Assembly (NCBI GenBank): GCA_964564695.1
Contig: CAZMCC010000057.1
Coordinates: 1-25,342 of the forward strand
Direction of reading: 5' to 3'
Length of the DNA stretch: 25,342 bases
DNA from: CAZMCC01 sp964564695
Lineage (GTDB): Bacteria; Planctomycetota; Phycisphaerae; Phycisphaerales; UBA1924
Shown: piece after piece, positions 7,112-14,908 of the stretch
Layout of the letters: the number at the start of each line of letters is the position of its first letter
Numbering within the stretch: the stretch's first letter is position 1
The notes under the pieces: model-generated
Database searches by the model: none
Told to the model about the DNA's origin: nothing
Seen by the model: only the letters and a program-made list of their open reading frames with translations
Program-made: the position numbers and the translations under genes

Positions 7112-9406
7112 TTACCCCGATCCGCCAACCGCCCGCCCCCCCACCCGCGCAGACTTCGCCGCCGCCTCCAAATCCCCCTTCAATCCGCGCCACTGCTCCC
7201 GCGTGAGGGCAGCCCCCGCGAACCGCGACCGGTACACCGCGTCCGCCGCCGCCGCCGCCACCCGCCCGAGTTCCGGAAGCGCCGGCGAAATCGCCCGCGC
7301 GTGCTCCAGCACCGGCCGCTCCCGCGGCTTGGGAACGTGGGCCCGGCGCAATATCCCCAACATCAGCCGGTACAGGTCCGCCGCGAGCGGATCGCTCCCA
7401 CCCAGCTCCCGCGCCCCGCCGCGCCGCAGCAGCCTCAAGATCCTCCGGCGCAGCACCAGCAGCGCCAGCGCCGCCGCGCCGCCCCCCACCGCCGCGTACA
7501 CCCACCACGCCAGGCGAATGCCGCGCCCGTCCGACGTGCCCGTAACCTCACCCACAAACCGCTCGATCGGCCCGGTCAGCCGCCCCAGCCGCTCCCGCAG
7601 CCCGCCCAGATCGATCCCCGATCCCCCCAGCAGCGACGACCGCCGCTGCTCGTCGAACGACACCACCAGGCTGTTCCACGCAAAGTCGATCGCCTCATAC
7701 GCGCGCCGCAACCGCCCCAGCACGCCCCCCGACGCCGCGTGGATGCTCTCGAGGTCCGCCGGCGGCGACGGATCGAACAGCACCCACCGCCCCGGCTCGA
7801 TCTGCACCTCCGCCCACGCGTGCGCGTTGCTTGCCCGCACCACGAACTGCCCCGTCACCTCGTTGTACTCCGTCGCCAGGTACCCCATCGCCATCCGCGC
7901 CGGCAGCCCCACGCTCTGGCACAGCGCCACCATCGCACTCGCGAAATACTCGCAGTGCCCCTTGCGCCGCTCGAAGATGAAGTGCACGATCGGGTCTACG
8001 CCCACCGGCGGCGCACTCATCTCCAGCGTGTACGTCGCGTTCTGCCGCAGATACGCCTGCAGCGCCGCCGCCGCCGAACGGTTCTCCGTCAGCGACCGCT
8101 CCTCGTGCTCGAGCGGCAGCCCGCGCTCCGTCAGGATCTGCTCAGCCAGCGGCGCGATCCTCGCCAGCGCCGGGCTCCCACCCCCCGCAAACACGAGCGA
8201 TACCGGCGCAACAACCCTCTCAGGCGTGCCCCCTTCCGGCTGCGACCAGATCGTGTACCGGAACTGCCCGCTCGTCGCGTTTCGCCGGAACACGAGCGTC
8301 CGCTCGTCCACGCTGAGCACGCCCCGCCCGTCCCACTCGAGCCTCGTCGGGCGCCACATCGTGAACAGGTACGTCTGGCTCCGCGCCGAGTTGCGCAGCG
8401 TCACGACCTGCTTGCGCTCCGCCGTCCCGGGGTGCTCCCGGCCGTACGGGCTCACGTTGATCAGCCGGATGCGCGAGTCCCGGTCCGTCTCGTCGCTCTG
8501 GCTCCACGTCCGCGACACCGGGTCATACGTGTCGCTCACGCTCCCGCGCAGGTGCAGCGTTCGCATCAGCCGCCCGATGTTCTCCTCCCCCTCCGTCGCG
8601 TCGAACACCGCCACGTCCATCACCGGAGTCTGGTCCGTCGGATTCAAGAACCCCGCCTGCCCCAGCCGGATCTGGTCCGTGAACCCCACCGCCGCCCCCG
8701 GCGCCACCCGACCGAACGCCCCCAGCGTGTTCCTCCCCAGCCCCCGCGGCAGCAGCACGAACGCCAGCCCCGCAAAGACGAGCGATCCCGCCACCGCCGC
8801 GATCACCGTCGACCGGAAATGCCGCTGTCGCCCGGGACCGTCCGCCGCCCCGCGCGAGATCGCCGACGCCGTCAGCCTGCGCAACCCCACGTCGATCTGC
8901 AGCGCCATCGCCGCCCCCGTGATCAGCGGCGTGTACACGAAGATCAGCGCCCCCACCAGCAGCGAGTTCGCCGTCAGGATCGCCCCGATCGCGACAAACA
9001 GCGTGAGCGCCAAAAGCTGCACGTCGTCCCGCGCCGTCCTGCGATCAAACACCTTCACGAGCTGGATAATGATCAGGAACTCCGACAGGTCGCTCACCAC
9101 CGCGTTCCCCGTCGACTGGCTCCGGATCACGTGCCACCCCGCACGGATGATCGCCGCCAGCACCAGCAGGTTCACGACGATCGGCGGCAGGTTGGGCATC
9201 GCCGCCTTCCGCGCCCGCGCCGACCGCCGCAGCCCCCACCCCAGACCCGCCGCCGTCACCACCATCACCGCCAGGTCCGGCCGCGCATCCGCCGCGCAGT
9301 ACGCCAGCGATGCCGTCAGCACGCACAGCGTCACGAAGTTCTCGAACACCGTCGCCGAATACGCCGCGGCCGTGCTCGATCGATGAACCGTCCCCAGCGC
9401 GCTCAC
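7112..9406 (-). CDS. TgpA-like membrane transglutaminase (DUF3488 + transglutaminase core + DUF4129)
   Basis: A 764-residue integral membrane protein. Several N-terminal helices (about 15-200, including LVLAAIIRAGW and LLALTLFVAIGAILTANSLL) form the DUF3488 region. A long extracytoplasmic segment then carries a papain-like transglutaminase core with Cys485 (KGHCEYFASAM), His529 (SNAHAWAEV) and Asp545 (LFDPSPP). A late membrane helix (WWVYAAVGGGAAALALLVL) precedes a cytoplasmic DUF4129-like tail. Start: GTG 9406 overlaps the TGA of the DUF58 gene (GTGA) after a purine-rich AGAGGGGGG. The longer frame upstream lies inside DUF58. TgpA and DUF58 proteins are usual partners with a MoxR ATPase. The substrate is unknown, but the triad is intact. 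Confidence 0.9.
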   Translation of the reverse strand: MSALGTVHRSSTAAAYSATVFENFVTLCVLTASLAYCAADARPDLAVMVVTAAGLGWGLRRSARARKAAMPNLPPIVVNLLVLAAIIRAGWHVIRSQSTGNAVVSDLSEFLIIIQLVKVFDRRTARDDVQLLALTLFVAIGAILTANSLLVGALIFVYTPLITGAAMALQIDVGLRRLTASAISRGAADGPGRQRHFRSTVIAAVAGSLVFAGLAFVLLPRGLGRNTLGAFGRVAPGAAVGFTDQIRLGQAGFLNPTDQTPVMDVAVFDATEGEENIGRLMRTLHLRGSVSDTYDPVSRTWSQSDETDRDSRIRLINVSPYGREHPGTAERKQVVTLRNSARSQTYLFTMWRPTRLEWDGRGVLSVDERTLVFRRNATSGQFRYTIWSQPEGGTPERVVAPVSLVFAGGGSPALARIAPLAEQILTERGLPLEHEERSLTENRSAAAALQAYLRQNATYTLEMSAPPVGVDPIVHFIFERRKGHCEYFASAMVALCQSVGLPARMAMGYLATEYNEVTGQFVVRASNAHAWAEVQIEPGRWVLFDPSPPADLESIHAASGGVLGRLRRAYEAIDFAWNSLVVSFDEQRRSSLLGGSGIDLGGLRERLGRLTGPIERFVGEVTGTSDGRGIRLAWWVYAAVGGGAAALALLVLRRRILRLLRRGGARELGGSDPLAADLYRLMLGILRRAHVPKPRERPVLEHARAISPALPELGRVAAAAADAVYRSRFAGAALTREQWRGLKGDLEAAAKSARVGGRAVGGSG

Positions 9407-10632
9407 GCCTTCCCCCCCTCTGCCGCCCCATCCGCCGGCGCCGCCGCCGCCACCTCCATCGCGCTGATCCGTAGCGCCGTGGCGGGCCCGAACCCGCGGT
9501 CGCTCGCCCCCGCGTGCACGATCACCGGCGCCCCCGACCGCAGCACGCCCGCCGGAAACGCCGGCCGCCCCACCGCCAGCGCCCGCTCCACATCCAGCGC
9601 CGCCAGCGCATCGAGCAGCACCAGCGACTGGTTCGCCGCCGTCCGAGGCGGAATATGCAGGCTCACCGCCGCCAGCGCCAGCCCGCACGGCGTTCCCGCC
9701 GCCGAAATATCCCGAATGCACTGCCCCGCCACCCCGATCGCCCGCTCAACCTGCTCCCGCACCGCCGCCGCATCAAACCCCGTCCCCCCCACCATGCCTC
9801 CCACCGCTCCCAGATCCAGCACCACCCACACCGCCCGCGGCTCCTCGTGCGTCGTCTGACGCACCAGCAGGTTCATCGACCGCGCACTCGCCCGCCACGC
9901 GATCCGCGTCGGCGAGTCCCCCGGCACATACTCGCGCAGCGCGAAGAACTCCGTCCCCTCCCCCACCCGCGGTCGCGAATGCGCCCGCCCCCGCCCCGCC
10001 CCCGCCAGCGCCCGCCGGATCCCCGCCGGCAGGTCCACGGGCGCCGGATGCACCAGCACCGTCGACGACTGCCCGAACGTGAGCGACTTGCGGATGATCC
10101 CAAACGGAAACGAGCTCGACACCACCGGCCCATCCAGCCGCAACACCCCCCGCACCGCCGGCGTGATCACGCCTTCCGCAACGACGCTGTCGCGAGGTCC
10201 CACATGGACGACAAAGGCTGGCGCGCTCTGGATCTCCCTCCGCAACGCGGAGGGCGACCGGTCTCCGCGGCGTCCAGCCGCGGAGACCAGAGGGAGGGCT
10301 TCGCTCTTCTTCCCCTTCCCCACCCTCTCCGAAACATCCAACGCAAACGCCGCCGCCAGCCGCGCGTGATTCACCACCCGATACCGCACCGGCGTCGGCT
10401 GCCCCACCACCGCCCGAGCCGGCGGCTCCCTCACCACCTCGATCCCCATCAGCATCTGCCCGCTGATGATCCCCGACACGATCAGCACCGCGAGCGCGAG
10501 CCCGAACGCCCAGAACAGAAGGTTGTTCTGGCTGTTGAACGCCCCCAGCGCGATCAGCACCGTCACGAAGATGTACACCGCACCCGGCGTATGAAAGTGA
10601 TAGCGGCGACGTGGTGACGCAAACGACGGCAC
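9403..10632 (-). CDS. DUF58 protein, with a palindromic repeat inserted in frame
   Basis: A 409-residue protein. Two N-terminal membrane helices (about 18-60, including VYIFVTVLIALGAF) are followed by a beta-rich region and the DUF58 signature GTEFFALREYVPGDSPTRIA, then WRASARSMNLLVRQ and a VWVVLDLG von Willebrand-like strand. DUF58 proteins work with MoxR ATPases and TgpA-like transglutaminases. The next gene is translationally coupled (GTGA). Residues about 112-134 (within EALPLVSAAGRRGDRSPSAL) are encoded by a complete dispersed palindromic element (10231-10300) that keeps the frame open; this segment interrupts the beta-domain. The start is GTG 10632 with no clear Shine-Dalgarno. No moxR gene lies upstream, where a thioredoxin-like gene is found instead. 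Confidence 0.88.
   Translation of the reverse strand: MPSFASPRRRYHFHTPGAVYIFVTVLIALGAFNSQNNLLFWAFGLALAVLIVSGIISGQMLMGIEVVREPPARAVVGQPTPVRYRVVNHARLAAAFALDVSERVGKGKKSEALPLVSAAGRRGDRSPSALRREIQSAPAFVVHVGPRDSVVAEGVITPAVRGVLRLDGPVVSSSFPFGIIRKSLTFGQSSTVLVHPAPVDLPAGIRRALAGAGRGRAHSRPRVGEGTEFFALREYVPGDSPTRIAWRASARSMNLLVRQTTHEEPRAVWVVLDLGAVGGMVGGTGFDAAAVREQVERAIGVAGQCIRDISAAGTPCGLALAAVSLHIPPRTAANQSLVLLDALAALDVERALAVGRPAFPAGVLRSGAPVIVHAGASDRGFGPATALRISAMEVAAAAPADGAAEGGKA
10231..10300 (+). repeat. Palindromic two-hairpin element, copy 3 (inside the DUF58 CDS)
   Basis: Hairpin 1 pairs CCCTCCGC (10236-10243) with GCGGAGGG (10247-10254). Hairpin 2 pairs GGTCTCCGCGGC (10260-10271) with GCCGCGGAGACC (10277-10288), a perfect 12-bp stem with loop GTCCA (10272-10276). 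It is followed by AGAGGGAGGG. Order and orientation match copies 1 and 2. The copy at 18513-18580 is the same element in inverse orientation and reads LPLVSAA in one frame, as here. Confidence 0.85.
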
Positions 10633-10682
10633 GGCCCCGATCTATACGCCGCCAAACGATCAGCGGTGCGCCCCTCAATGAA

Positions 10683-10703
10683 CCCGGAGCGTCAGCGAAG
10701 GGC
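10683..10703 (+). repeat. CCCGGAGCG-type short dispersed repeat, copy 1
   Basis: CCCGGAGCGTCAGCGAAGGG is about 80% identical to 14210-14230 (CCCAGAGCGGCAGCGATGGG). It sits in the 161-bp gap between the DUF58 start and the stop of the thioredoxin-like gene. From memory, similar words recur in intergenic DNA of Planctomycetota. Confidence 0.5.
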
Positions 10704-10793
10704 CTCCGCCCCCCACAACGCACCGCGTAACCGCCCAACCCACGCACCCCTCCCCACATTCCCGACGCACCCGCCACACCCGACACCCCCGCC

Positions 10794-11426
10794 CTACCTG
10801 AAATACTCCGGCTCATTCCCCACCTTCCACTTGATGTTGCACCCCAGGCTCGGGACCTGCTTCGCCGCCGCGGGTCGCCCGGCGAGGGTGGCTTCGATTG
10901 CGGCGCGCACATCCGCCCCGGTCACGGGCAACCCCGCCCCAGGCGCCGGCGTGCTCCGCCCCGTCGGGCGCGAATCGTCGAACTGACCGCGGTACACCAG
11001 CGTGTGCGACCGGTCGAACAGGTAGAAGTCCGGCGTGCACGCCGCCCGGTACGCCTTCGCCACGCTCTGCGACTCGTCGTACACGTACGGGAACGAATAC
11101 CCGCGCCCGCCGTCCGCGATCGCGGCCTCCAGCGTCATCTTCCCCGGCGAATCGTCCGGGTAGTTCTCCACGTCGTTCGAGCTGATCCCGACCGCCGCCA
11201 GCCCCCCCACCCCCTTCTCCTGGTACTCGCGCACCAGCGCCGCGAGCGGATCACGCACCCACTTCACGTACGGGCAGTGGTTGCACAGGAACATCACCAG
11301 CAGCGGTTGGCCCGCGAAGTCCGCGAGCTTCACCCGCTGCCCTTCGTGCCCGCGGCGCGTATCAGGAAGATCGAAGCCCGGCGCCTTCGTACCGAGCGGA
11401 AGCATCGTCGATGGAGTGGCCGCCAT
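10794..11426 (-). CDS. Thioredoxin-fold (AhpC/TSA-like) protein with a CNHC motif
   Basis: A 210-residue soluble protein with a peroxiredoxin/TlpA-like fold. MLPLGTKAPGFDLPDT is the usual N-terminal strand. FLCNHCPYVK carries Cys48-x-x-Cys51, followed by GISSNDVENYPDDSP, FPYVYDESQSVAKAY and ACTPDFYLFD. The C-terminal GCNIKWKVGNEP is typical of the subfamily with CNHCPYVK. It probably acts as a thiol-disulfide oxidoreductase or thiol peroxidase in the cytoplasm; no signal peptide is seen. ATG 11426 is used, though an ATG seven codons later is equally close to the family's start. It is first of a minus-strand series leading to DUF58 and TgpA, separated from them by 161 bp. Confidence 0.88.
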   Translation of the reverse strand: MAATPSTMLPLGTKAPGFDLPDTRRGHEGQRVKLADFAGQPLLVMFLCNHCPYVKWVRDPLAALVREYQEKGVGGLAAVGISSNDVENYPDDSPGKMTLEAAIADGGRGYSFPYVYDESQSVAKAYRAACTPDFYLFDRSHTLVYRGQFDDSRPTGRSTPAPGAGLPVTGADVRAAIEATLAGRPAAAKQVPSLGCNIKWKVGNEPEYFR

Positions 11427-11443
11427 GAAAAAGGGTAGACCCC

Positions 11444-11484
11444 CCCTCTCCCTCGCGGCTCTGAGTGAGGGCGAGGGGTGAGGG
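11444..11484 (+). repeat. Dispersed CCCTCTCCCT...GGGTGAGGG palindromic repeat, copy 2
   Basis: It shares the ends CCCTCTCCCTCGCGGCTC and GGGTGAGGG with 3078-3123, with a shorter middle. It lies in the divergent spacer between the thioredoxin-like and FG-GAP genes. The rest of that spacer is a pyrimidine-rich CCTCCT tract without a gene. Confidence 0.75.
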
Positions 11485-11559
11485 CGCCTCTCTGCTACCG
11501 CCTCCTACTTCCTCCTGCTGCCCTCCCCTTCCTCTCCGACTCCTGCTCTCCCCCTCATT

Positions 11560-11565
11560 TATGAT
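11560..11565 (+). promoter_or_regulatory. Possible -10 box of the FG-GAP/dockerin gene
   Basis: TATGAT differs from TATAAT at one position and lies in the only AT-rich patch of the spacer (TTTATGATCCCCAATTAACC), 46 bp before the ATG at 11612. No convincing -35 is seen, so this is a weak call. Confidence 0.3.
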
Positions 11566-11611
11566 CCCCAATTAACCAGCACGTCTCCCGCCCGCAGGTA
11601 CGTTCTTCTCC

Positions 11612-13078
11612 ATGACACCTCGCGCACTCGCCGCCGCGCTCGCCGTCTCGATCTCCACGCTCTCCCTCGCCCAGACCCCGCCCCAGTTCGCGCCCGCCGC
11701 ACCCGGCGTTCCCTTCTGGGACGCGCCTCGATTCATCGGAACCGGCGTCGACCTCGCCGACGTCACCGGCGACGGCCTGCTCGACATCGTCACCGGCGAC
11801 GTCCGCGGCGAATACCCCTACTTCCCCGAGTTCAACGTCTTCGTCAACCTCGGCAAGGGCGCCTTCGCGCCCCCCGTCACCTCCTTCGTCGCCACCGAGG
11901 GCAACGACATCCTCAACCTCGCCATCGCACTCGGTGACCTCAACGCCGACGGGCGCGCCGACCTCGTCACCACCCGCCTCGCCGAGTGGTACCCCCCCGA
12001 CGGCAACCGCCCGAACCTCGCCGTGCTCTTCGGCCAGCCCGACGGCACCTTCTGCTGCCAGCTCGACGTCGCCAACAGCTCCTCCGACCGCTTCATGCGC
12101 CAGCCGCGCGGACGCAACCTGGTCGTCGCCGAGATGACCGGTGACGGGATCCCCGACATCCTCAGCACAGCCTCGGTCACGTCCTTTTCCGTGCTCCCGG
12201 GCAACAACGACGGGACGTTCGACGCCCCCATCCAGTCCGGCTCCGGTTACGCCGAGATCATGCTCGCCGGCGACATCGACGGCGACGGGGACTTGGACGC
12301 CCTTGGCGTCTGGAACTCCGGCAGCGACAGCCGCGCGAAGATCACCGTGTCCATCAACCGCAACAACGGCGCCGGCCACCTCACCAGCGCCGGCAACTTC
12401 GAGCTCGACTGCCGAATCAACATCGTCCACACCGGCCAGGCCCGCGCCTTCCTCACCGACGTCACAGGCGACGCCAAAGCCGACCTCATCGTCTTCGGCG
12501 AGCACGGCGGCCAGACCGGCGCCGGCGGCATCTACGTCCGGCGCAGCAACGGCGACGCCACCTTCACCTCCATCTTCCGCGAAACCCGCTCTCAGGACTC
12601 CAACGACACCGCCACAATCGTCGTCGGCGACTTCGACGGCGACAACGACGTCGACATCGCCAAGATCCCCAACGCGGGCGCGCCCGGCGAGATCATGATC
12701 AACGACGGCGCCGGCGGGTTCGCCCAGCGAGCCCCGCTCAGCTTCAACCCCTCCTACCTCGTGGCCGCCGCCGCCGGCCACGTCGTCGGCTCCCCGCTCC
12801 CCGACCTCGTGATCTACGACGACCCCTTCGACGACCAGCCCACCCACGTCCGCTGGCTCGAGAACATCACCCCCGCCGGCGCCGAGTGCCGCACCGACTT
12901 CAGCGGCGACGCCATCGTCAACTCCGCCGACGTCGGCGAGTTCATCAATGCGTGGTTCGAAGACCTGGTCAACGGCACCCTGAACGCCGACTTCGATGCC
13001 AACGGCATCGTGAACTCTACCGACGTCGGCGAGTTCATCAACGTCTGGTTCGAGGAGACCACGCTGGGCTGCTCTTAG
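11612..13078 (+). CDS. Secreted FG-GAP/VCBS repeat protein with GC-type dockerin
   Basis: A 488-residue exported protein. The Sec signal (1-21) ends at SLAQ. At least six FG-GAP/VCBS blades follow, each with a calcium-loop motif: DVTGDGLLDIV, DLNADGRADLV, EMTGDGIPDIL, DIDGDGDLDAL, DVTGDAKADLI and DFDGDNDVDIA, suggesting an integrin-like beta-propeller. The last 63 residues are a GC-type dockerin: CRTDFSGDAIVNSADVGEF, then NADFDANGIVNSTDVGEF, ending GCS. This module is typical of Phycisphaerales surface proteins and probably directs anchoring or assembly outside the cell. The dockerin is nearly identical to that of the next gene, so the two share a localisation route. Ligand unknown. ATG 11612 has only a weak AGGT ribosome site. 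Confidence 0.9.
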   Translation: MTPRALAAALAVSISTLSLAQTPPQFAPAAPGVPFWDAPRFIGTGVDLADVTGDGLLDIVTGDVRGEYPYFPEFNVFVNLGKGAFAPPVTSFVATEGNDILNLAIALGDLNADGRADLVTTRLAEWYPPDGNRPNLAVLFGQPDGTFCCQLDVANSSSDRFMRQPRGRNLVVAEMTGDGIPDILSTASVTSFSVLPGNNDGTFDAPIQSGSGYAEIMLAGDIDGDGDLDALGVWNSGSDSRAKITVSINRNNGAGHLTSAGNFELDCRINIVHTGQARAFLTDVTGDAKADLIVFGEHGGQTGAGGIYVRRSNGDATFTSIFRETRSQDSNDTATIVVGDFDGDNDVDIAKIPNAGAPGEIMINDGAGGFAQRAPLSFNPSYLVAAAAGHVVGSPLPDLVIYDDPFDDQPTHVRWLENITPAGAECRTDFSGDAIVNSADVGEFINAWFEDLVNGTLNADFDANGIVNSTDVGEFINVWFEETTLGCS

Positions 13079-13126
13079 ATCCCCCTCCGGCGTCCAGCCG
13101 AGCAAGCGAGGAGGAGACGCTCCGCG
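13078..13126 (+). repeat. Palindromic element, copy 4 (internally deleted)
   Basis: GATCCCCCTCC, immediately at the stop of the FG-GAP gene, runs directly into GGCGTCCAGCCGAGCAAGCG and then GAGGAGGAGACGCT. Compared with copy 2 (1653-1733), the segment from the first loop through the left arm of hairpin 2 is missing, leaving an unpaired right arm. Confidence 0.7.
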
Positions 13127-13216
13127 TAGCTACCACCAAACTCGTCCGAACTTGTGTGCAACGACGCCGCAGTCCGCGCACATCTGTGCCCCATCCACAC
13201 AACGCCCGCACGGCTC

Positions 13217-13246
13217 TTGACACATCGTCGGGCTCGCGAGCACACT
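13217..13246 (+). promoter_or_regulatory. Possible promoter of the second dockerin gene
   Basis: TTGACA (13217-13222) is a perfect -35 match. CACACT (13241-13246) at 18-bp spacing matches only three of six -10 positions. A strong ribosome site (GGAGGAAG) follows before ATG 13274. Sequence resemblance only. Confidence 0.35.
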
Positions 13247-13273
13247 GCTGCTTCCGACCCCGGAGGAAGCACC

Positions 13274-14206
13274 ATGAACCGCAGCGGACCCGTGCTGGCG
13301 TTGTGCCTCGTGCTCGTATCGTTCCCACCCACCGCCCGCGCCCAGCTCTTCGGCGCCGACTCCGGCGACGATTCCTTCTGCACCGTCAACACCGCCAGCG
13401 GCGCCACCACCTGGATCGGCGGAACCTTCCCCTGCGGCTCCATCACCGGACTCGCCTTTCACCCCGTCACCGGCACCCTCTACGCCGTCGACTCCGGCCA
13501 GGACGCCCTCTTCACCGTCAACCCCGCCACCGGCGCCACCACGTGGATCGGCTCCACCTTCCCGCGCACCTCCATCGGCGCCATCGCGTTCGACCCCTCC
13601 ACCGCCCTCCTCTACGGCGTCGACACCGGCGACGACTCCCTCTTCACCATCAGCATCTCCACCGGCGCCACCACCTGGATCGGCTCCACCTTCCCCCGCG
13701 GCTCGCTCAACGCGCTGGCGTTCCACCCCGACACCGGCATCCTCTACGGCGCCGACTCGGGCGACGACTCCCTCGTCACCATCAACCCCGCCAGCGGCGC
13801 CACCACCTGGATCGGCACCACGGCCCCTCGAGGCCAGATCTCCGACATCGCCTTCGACCCCATCACCGGCGTCCTCTACGGCGTCGACTCCGGCGACGAC
13901 TCGCTCTTCACCGTCAACCCCGCCACCGGCTCGACCACATGGATCGGGAGCACCCTCCCGCGCGGCTCCCTCGGCGGCCTCGCGTTCCTCGCCGAGTCCA
14001 AGAAAGAGCCCGCCTGCCGCACCGACTACACCGGCGACGGCGTCGTCAACTCCACCGACGTCGGCGCCTTCATCAACCAATGGTTCGAGGACCAGGTCTT
14101 CGGCACGCTGATCGCCGACTTCACCGGCGACGGCGTCGTCAACTCCACCGACGTCGGCGAGTTCATCAACGTCTGGTTCGAGGAAACCACCTTCGGCTGC
14201 CAATAA
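13274..14206 (+). CDS. Secreted propeller-like repeat protein with GC-type dockerin
   Basis: A 310-residue exported protein. ATG 13274 follows CGGAGGAAG and begins a signal peptide ending PTARAQ; the longer frame to 13154 has no such features. The body is about six repeats of roughly 42 residues built on LYGVDSGDDSLFTVNPATGA, then TTWIGSTFPRGS and a LAFxPxTG turn, which suggests one blade each of a beta-propeller. The C-terminal GC-type dockerin (about 250-310) has CRTDYTGDGVVNSTDVGAF, ADFTGDGVVNSTDVGEF and ends FGCQ. It closely matches the upstream neighbour's dockerin at DNA level, indicating duplication or gene conversion. The role is probably structural or in binding at the cell surface; no catalytic motif is seen. 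Confidence 0.88.
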   Translation: MNRSGPVLALCLVLVSFPPTARAQLFGADSGDDSFCTVNTASGATTWIGGTFPCGSITGLAFHPVTGTLYAVDSGQDALFTVNPATGATTWIGSTFPRTSIGAIAFDPSTALLYGVDTGDDSLFTISISTGATTWIGSTFPRGSLNALAFHPDTGILYGADSGDDSLVTINPASGATTWIGTTAPRGQISDIAFDPITGVLYGVDSGDDSLFTVNPATGSTTWIGSTLPRGSLGGLAFLAESKKEPACRTDYTGDGVVNSTDVGAFINQWFEDQVFGTLIADFTGDGVVNSTDVGEFINVWFEETTFGCQ

Positions 14207-14208
14207 GA

Positions 14209-14230
14209 GCCCAGAGCGGCAGCGATGGGC
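14209..14230 (+). repeat. CCCGGAGCG-type short dispersed repeat, copy 2
   Basis: GCCCAGAGCGGCAGCGATGG begins 3 bp after the stop of the second dockerin gene and resembles 10683-10703. Like several other repeats here it abuts a gene's 3' end. Confidence 0.5.
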
Positions 14231-14311
14231 CACGGGCGCCCCGCTATCGCCTCCAACCCCGCCGCAACCGGCATCTGTTCGCCAGCCCCGCCTGAAATCC
14301 ACCCGGCATTT

Positions 14312-14346
14312 CCCCAACCACGGGGTATCGTCACAGATGGTTGGGG
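14312..14346 (+). promoter_or_regulatory. Perfect 9-bp hairpin upstream of a small membrane protein gene
   Basis: CCCCAACCA (14312-14320) pairs perfectly with TGGTTGGGG (14338-14346) around a 17-nt loop. It ends 28 bp before the ATG at 14375. It could be a leader stem-loop, a terminator of the upstream gene without a T-run, or a protein-binding dyad. Confidence 0.45.
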
Positions 14347-14374
14347 GCAGGGTCCGCCCGTCCGGAGCCGCGCC

Positions 14375-14689
14375 ATGGATGAGAAAGTCGCCGTCATCGT
14401 CGTCGGGTTGATGTTCGTGTCGGTCGCGGTCTACACGATCTACAGCATCCGCTGCGTGCGCGAGACCCGCGAGGTCGAGCAGACCAAGCGCGAGCTCGCC
14501 GCGTTCGTGGCCGAGGGGTCGATCACGCCCGACGACGCCGTCAAGATGCTCAAGGCCGGCTCGACCGAGCAGGGCACGAGCATGGCGACCATCGCCGACG
14601 GCGTCGCGTGGGGCATGATCAGCCCCGCCAAGGGCGAGCGGCTCATCCGCGCCATCCGCGAACCCGAGCCCGAGCCCTCGCGAACCTGA
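14375..14689 (+). CDS. Small single-pass membrane protein, SHOCT-like tail
   Basis: A 104-residue protein. Residues 5-25 form one membrane helix (VAVIVVGLMFVSVAVYTIYS), followed by a charged helix (RETREVEQTKRELAAFV). Then comes EGSITPDDAVKMLKAG, which resembles the short helical SHOCT motif (GxITxEEFxxxKxxLL), and a loosely repeated GMISPAKGERLIRAI. The tail is acidic and proline-rich. It is probably inner-membrane with the C-terminus in the cytoplasm. Function is not recognised. ATG 14375 is chosen because the frame upstream to 14225 is repeat-like and lacks a start context. Confidence 0.65.
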   Translation: MDEKVAVIVVGLMFVSVAVYTIYSIRCVRETREVEQTKRELAAFVAEGSITPDDAVKMLKAGSTEQGTSMATIADGVAWGMISPAKGERLIRAIREPEPEPSRT

Positions 14690-14908
14690 CGGCGCGGCCC
14701 CGCCTTCTTCTTCGCCGGCTTCCCCGCAAGCTCATCAACCAGCCCATTGGGCGCCGTGTTCTCCCACGCCAGCGCCAGGGCTCGCGTCACCACGCTCTTC
14801 TTCACCGCCCCCAGCACGACGCACGTGCACCCGGTTACCGGGCGTGCCAATTCATCTTGCGCCGCGCGATGGGCACGCGAGGTGAACCGGTGTACCCTCA
14901 TTCCGTCA

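Noticed and set aside
6645..9859. Very long + strand frames opposite TgpA, DUF58 and PilZ
   Set aside because: No recognisable domain, extreme composition, and the minus strand carries an intact catalytic triad and PilZ motifs.
11555..13105. Minus-strand frame opposite the FG-GAP gene rich in Asp, Val, Gly and Glu
   Set aside because: It is the mirror of DGDGD calcium loops; the plus strand has signal peptide, blades and dockerin.
13180..13200. DnaA-box-like CCATCCACA near the skew switch
   Set aside because: Only seven of nine positions match TTATCCACA, no cluster is present and no AT-rich unwinding region is seen, so an origin cannot be claimed.
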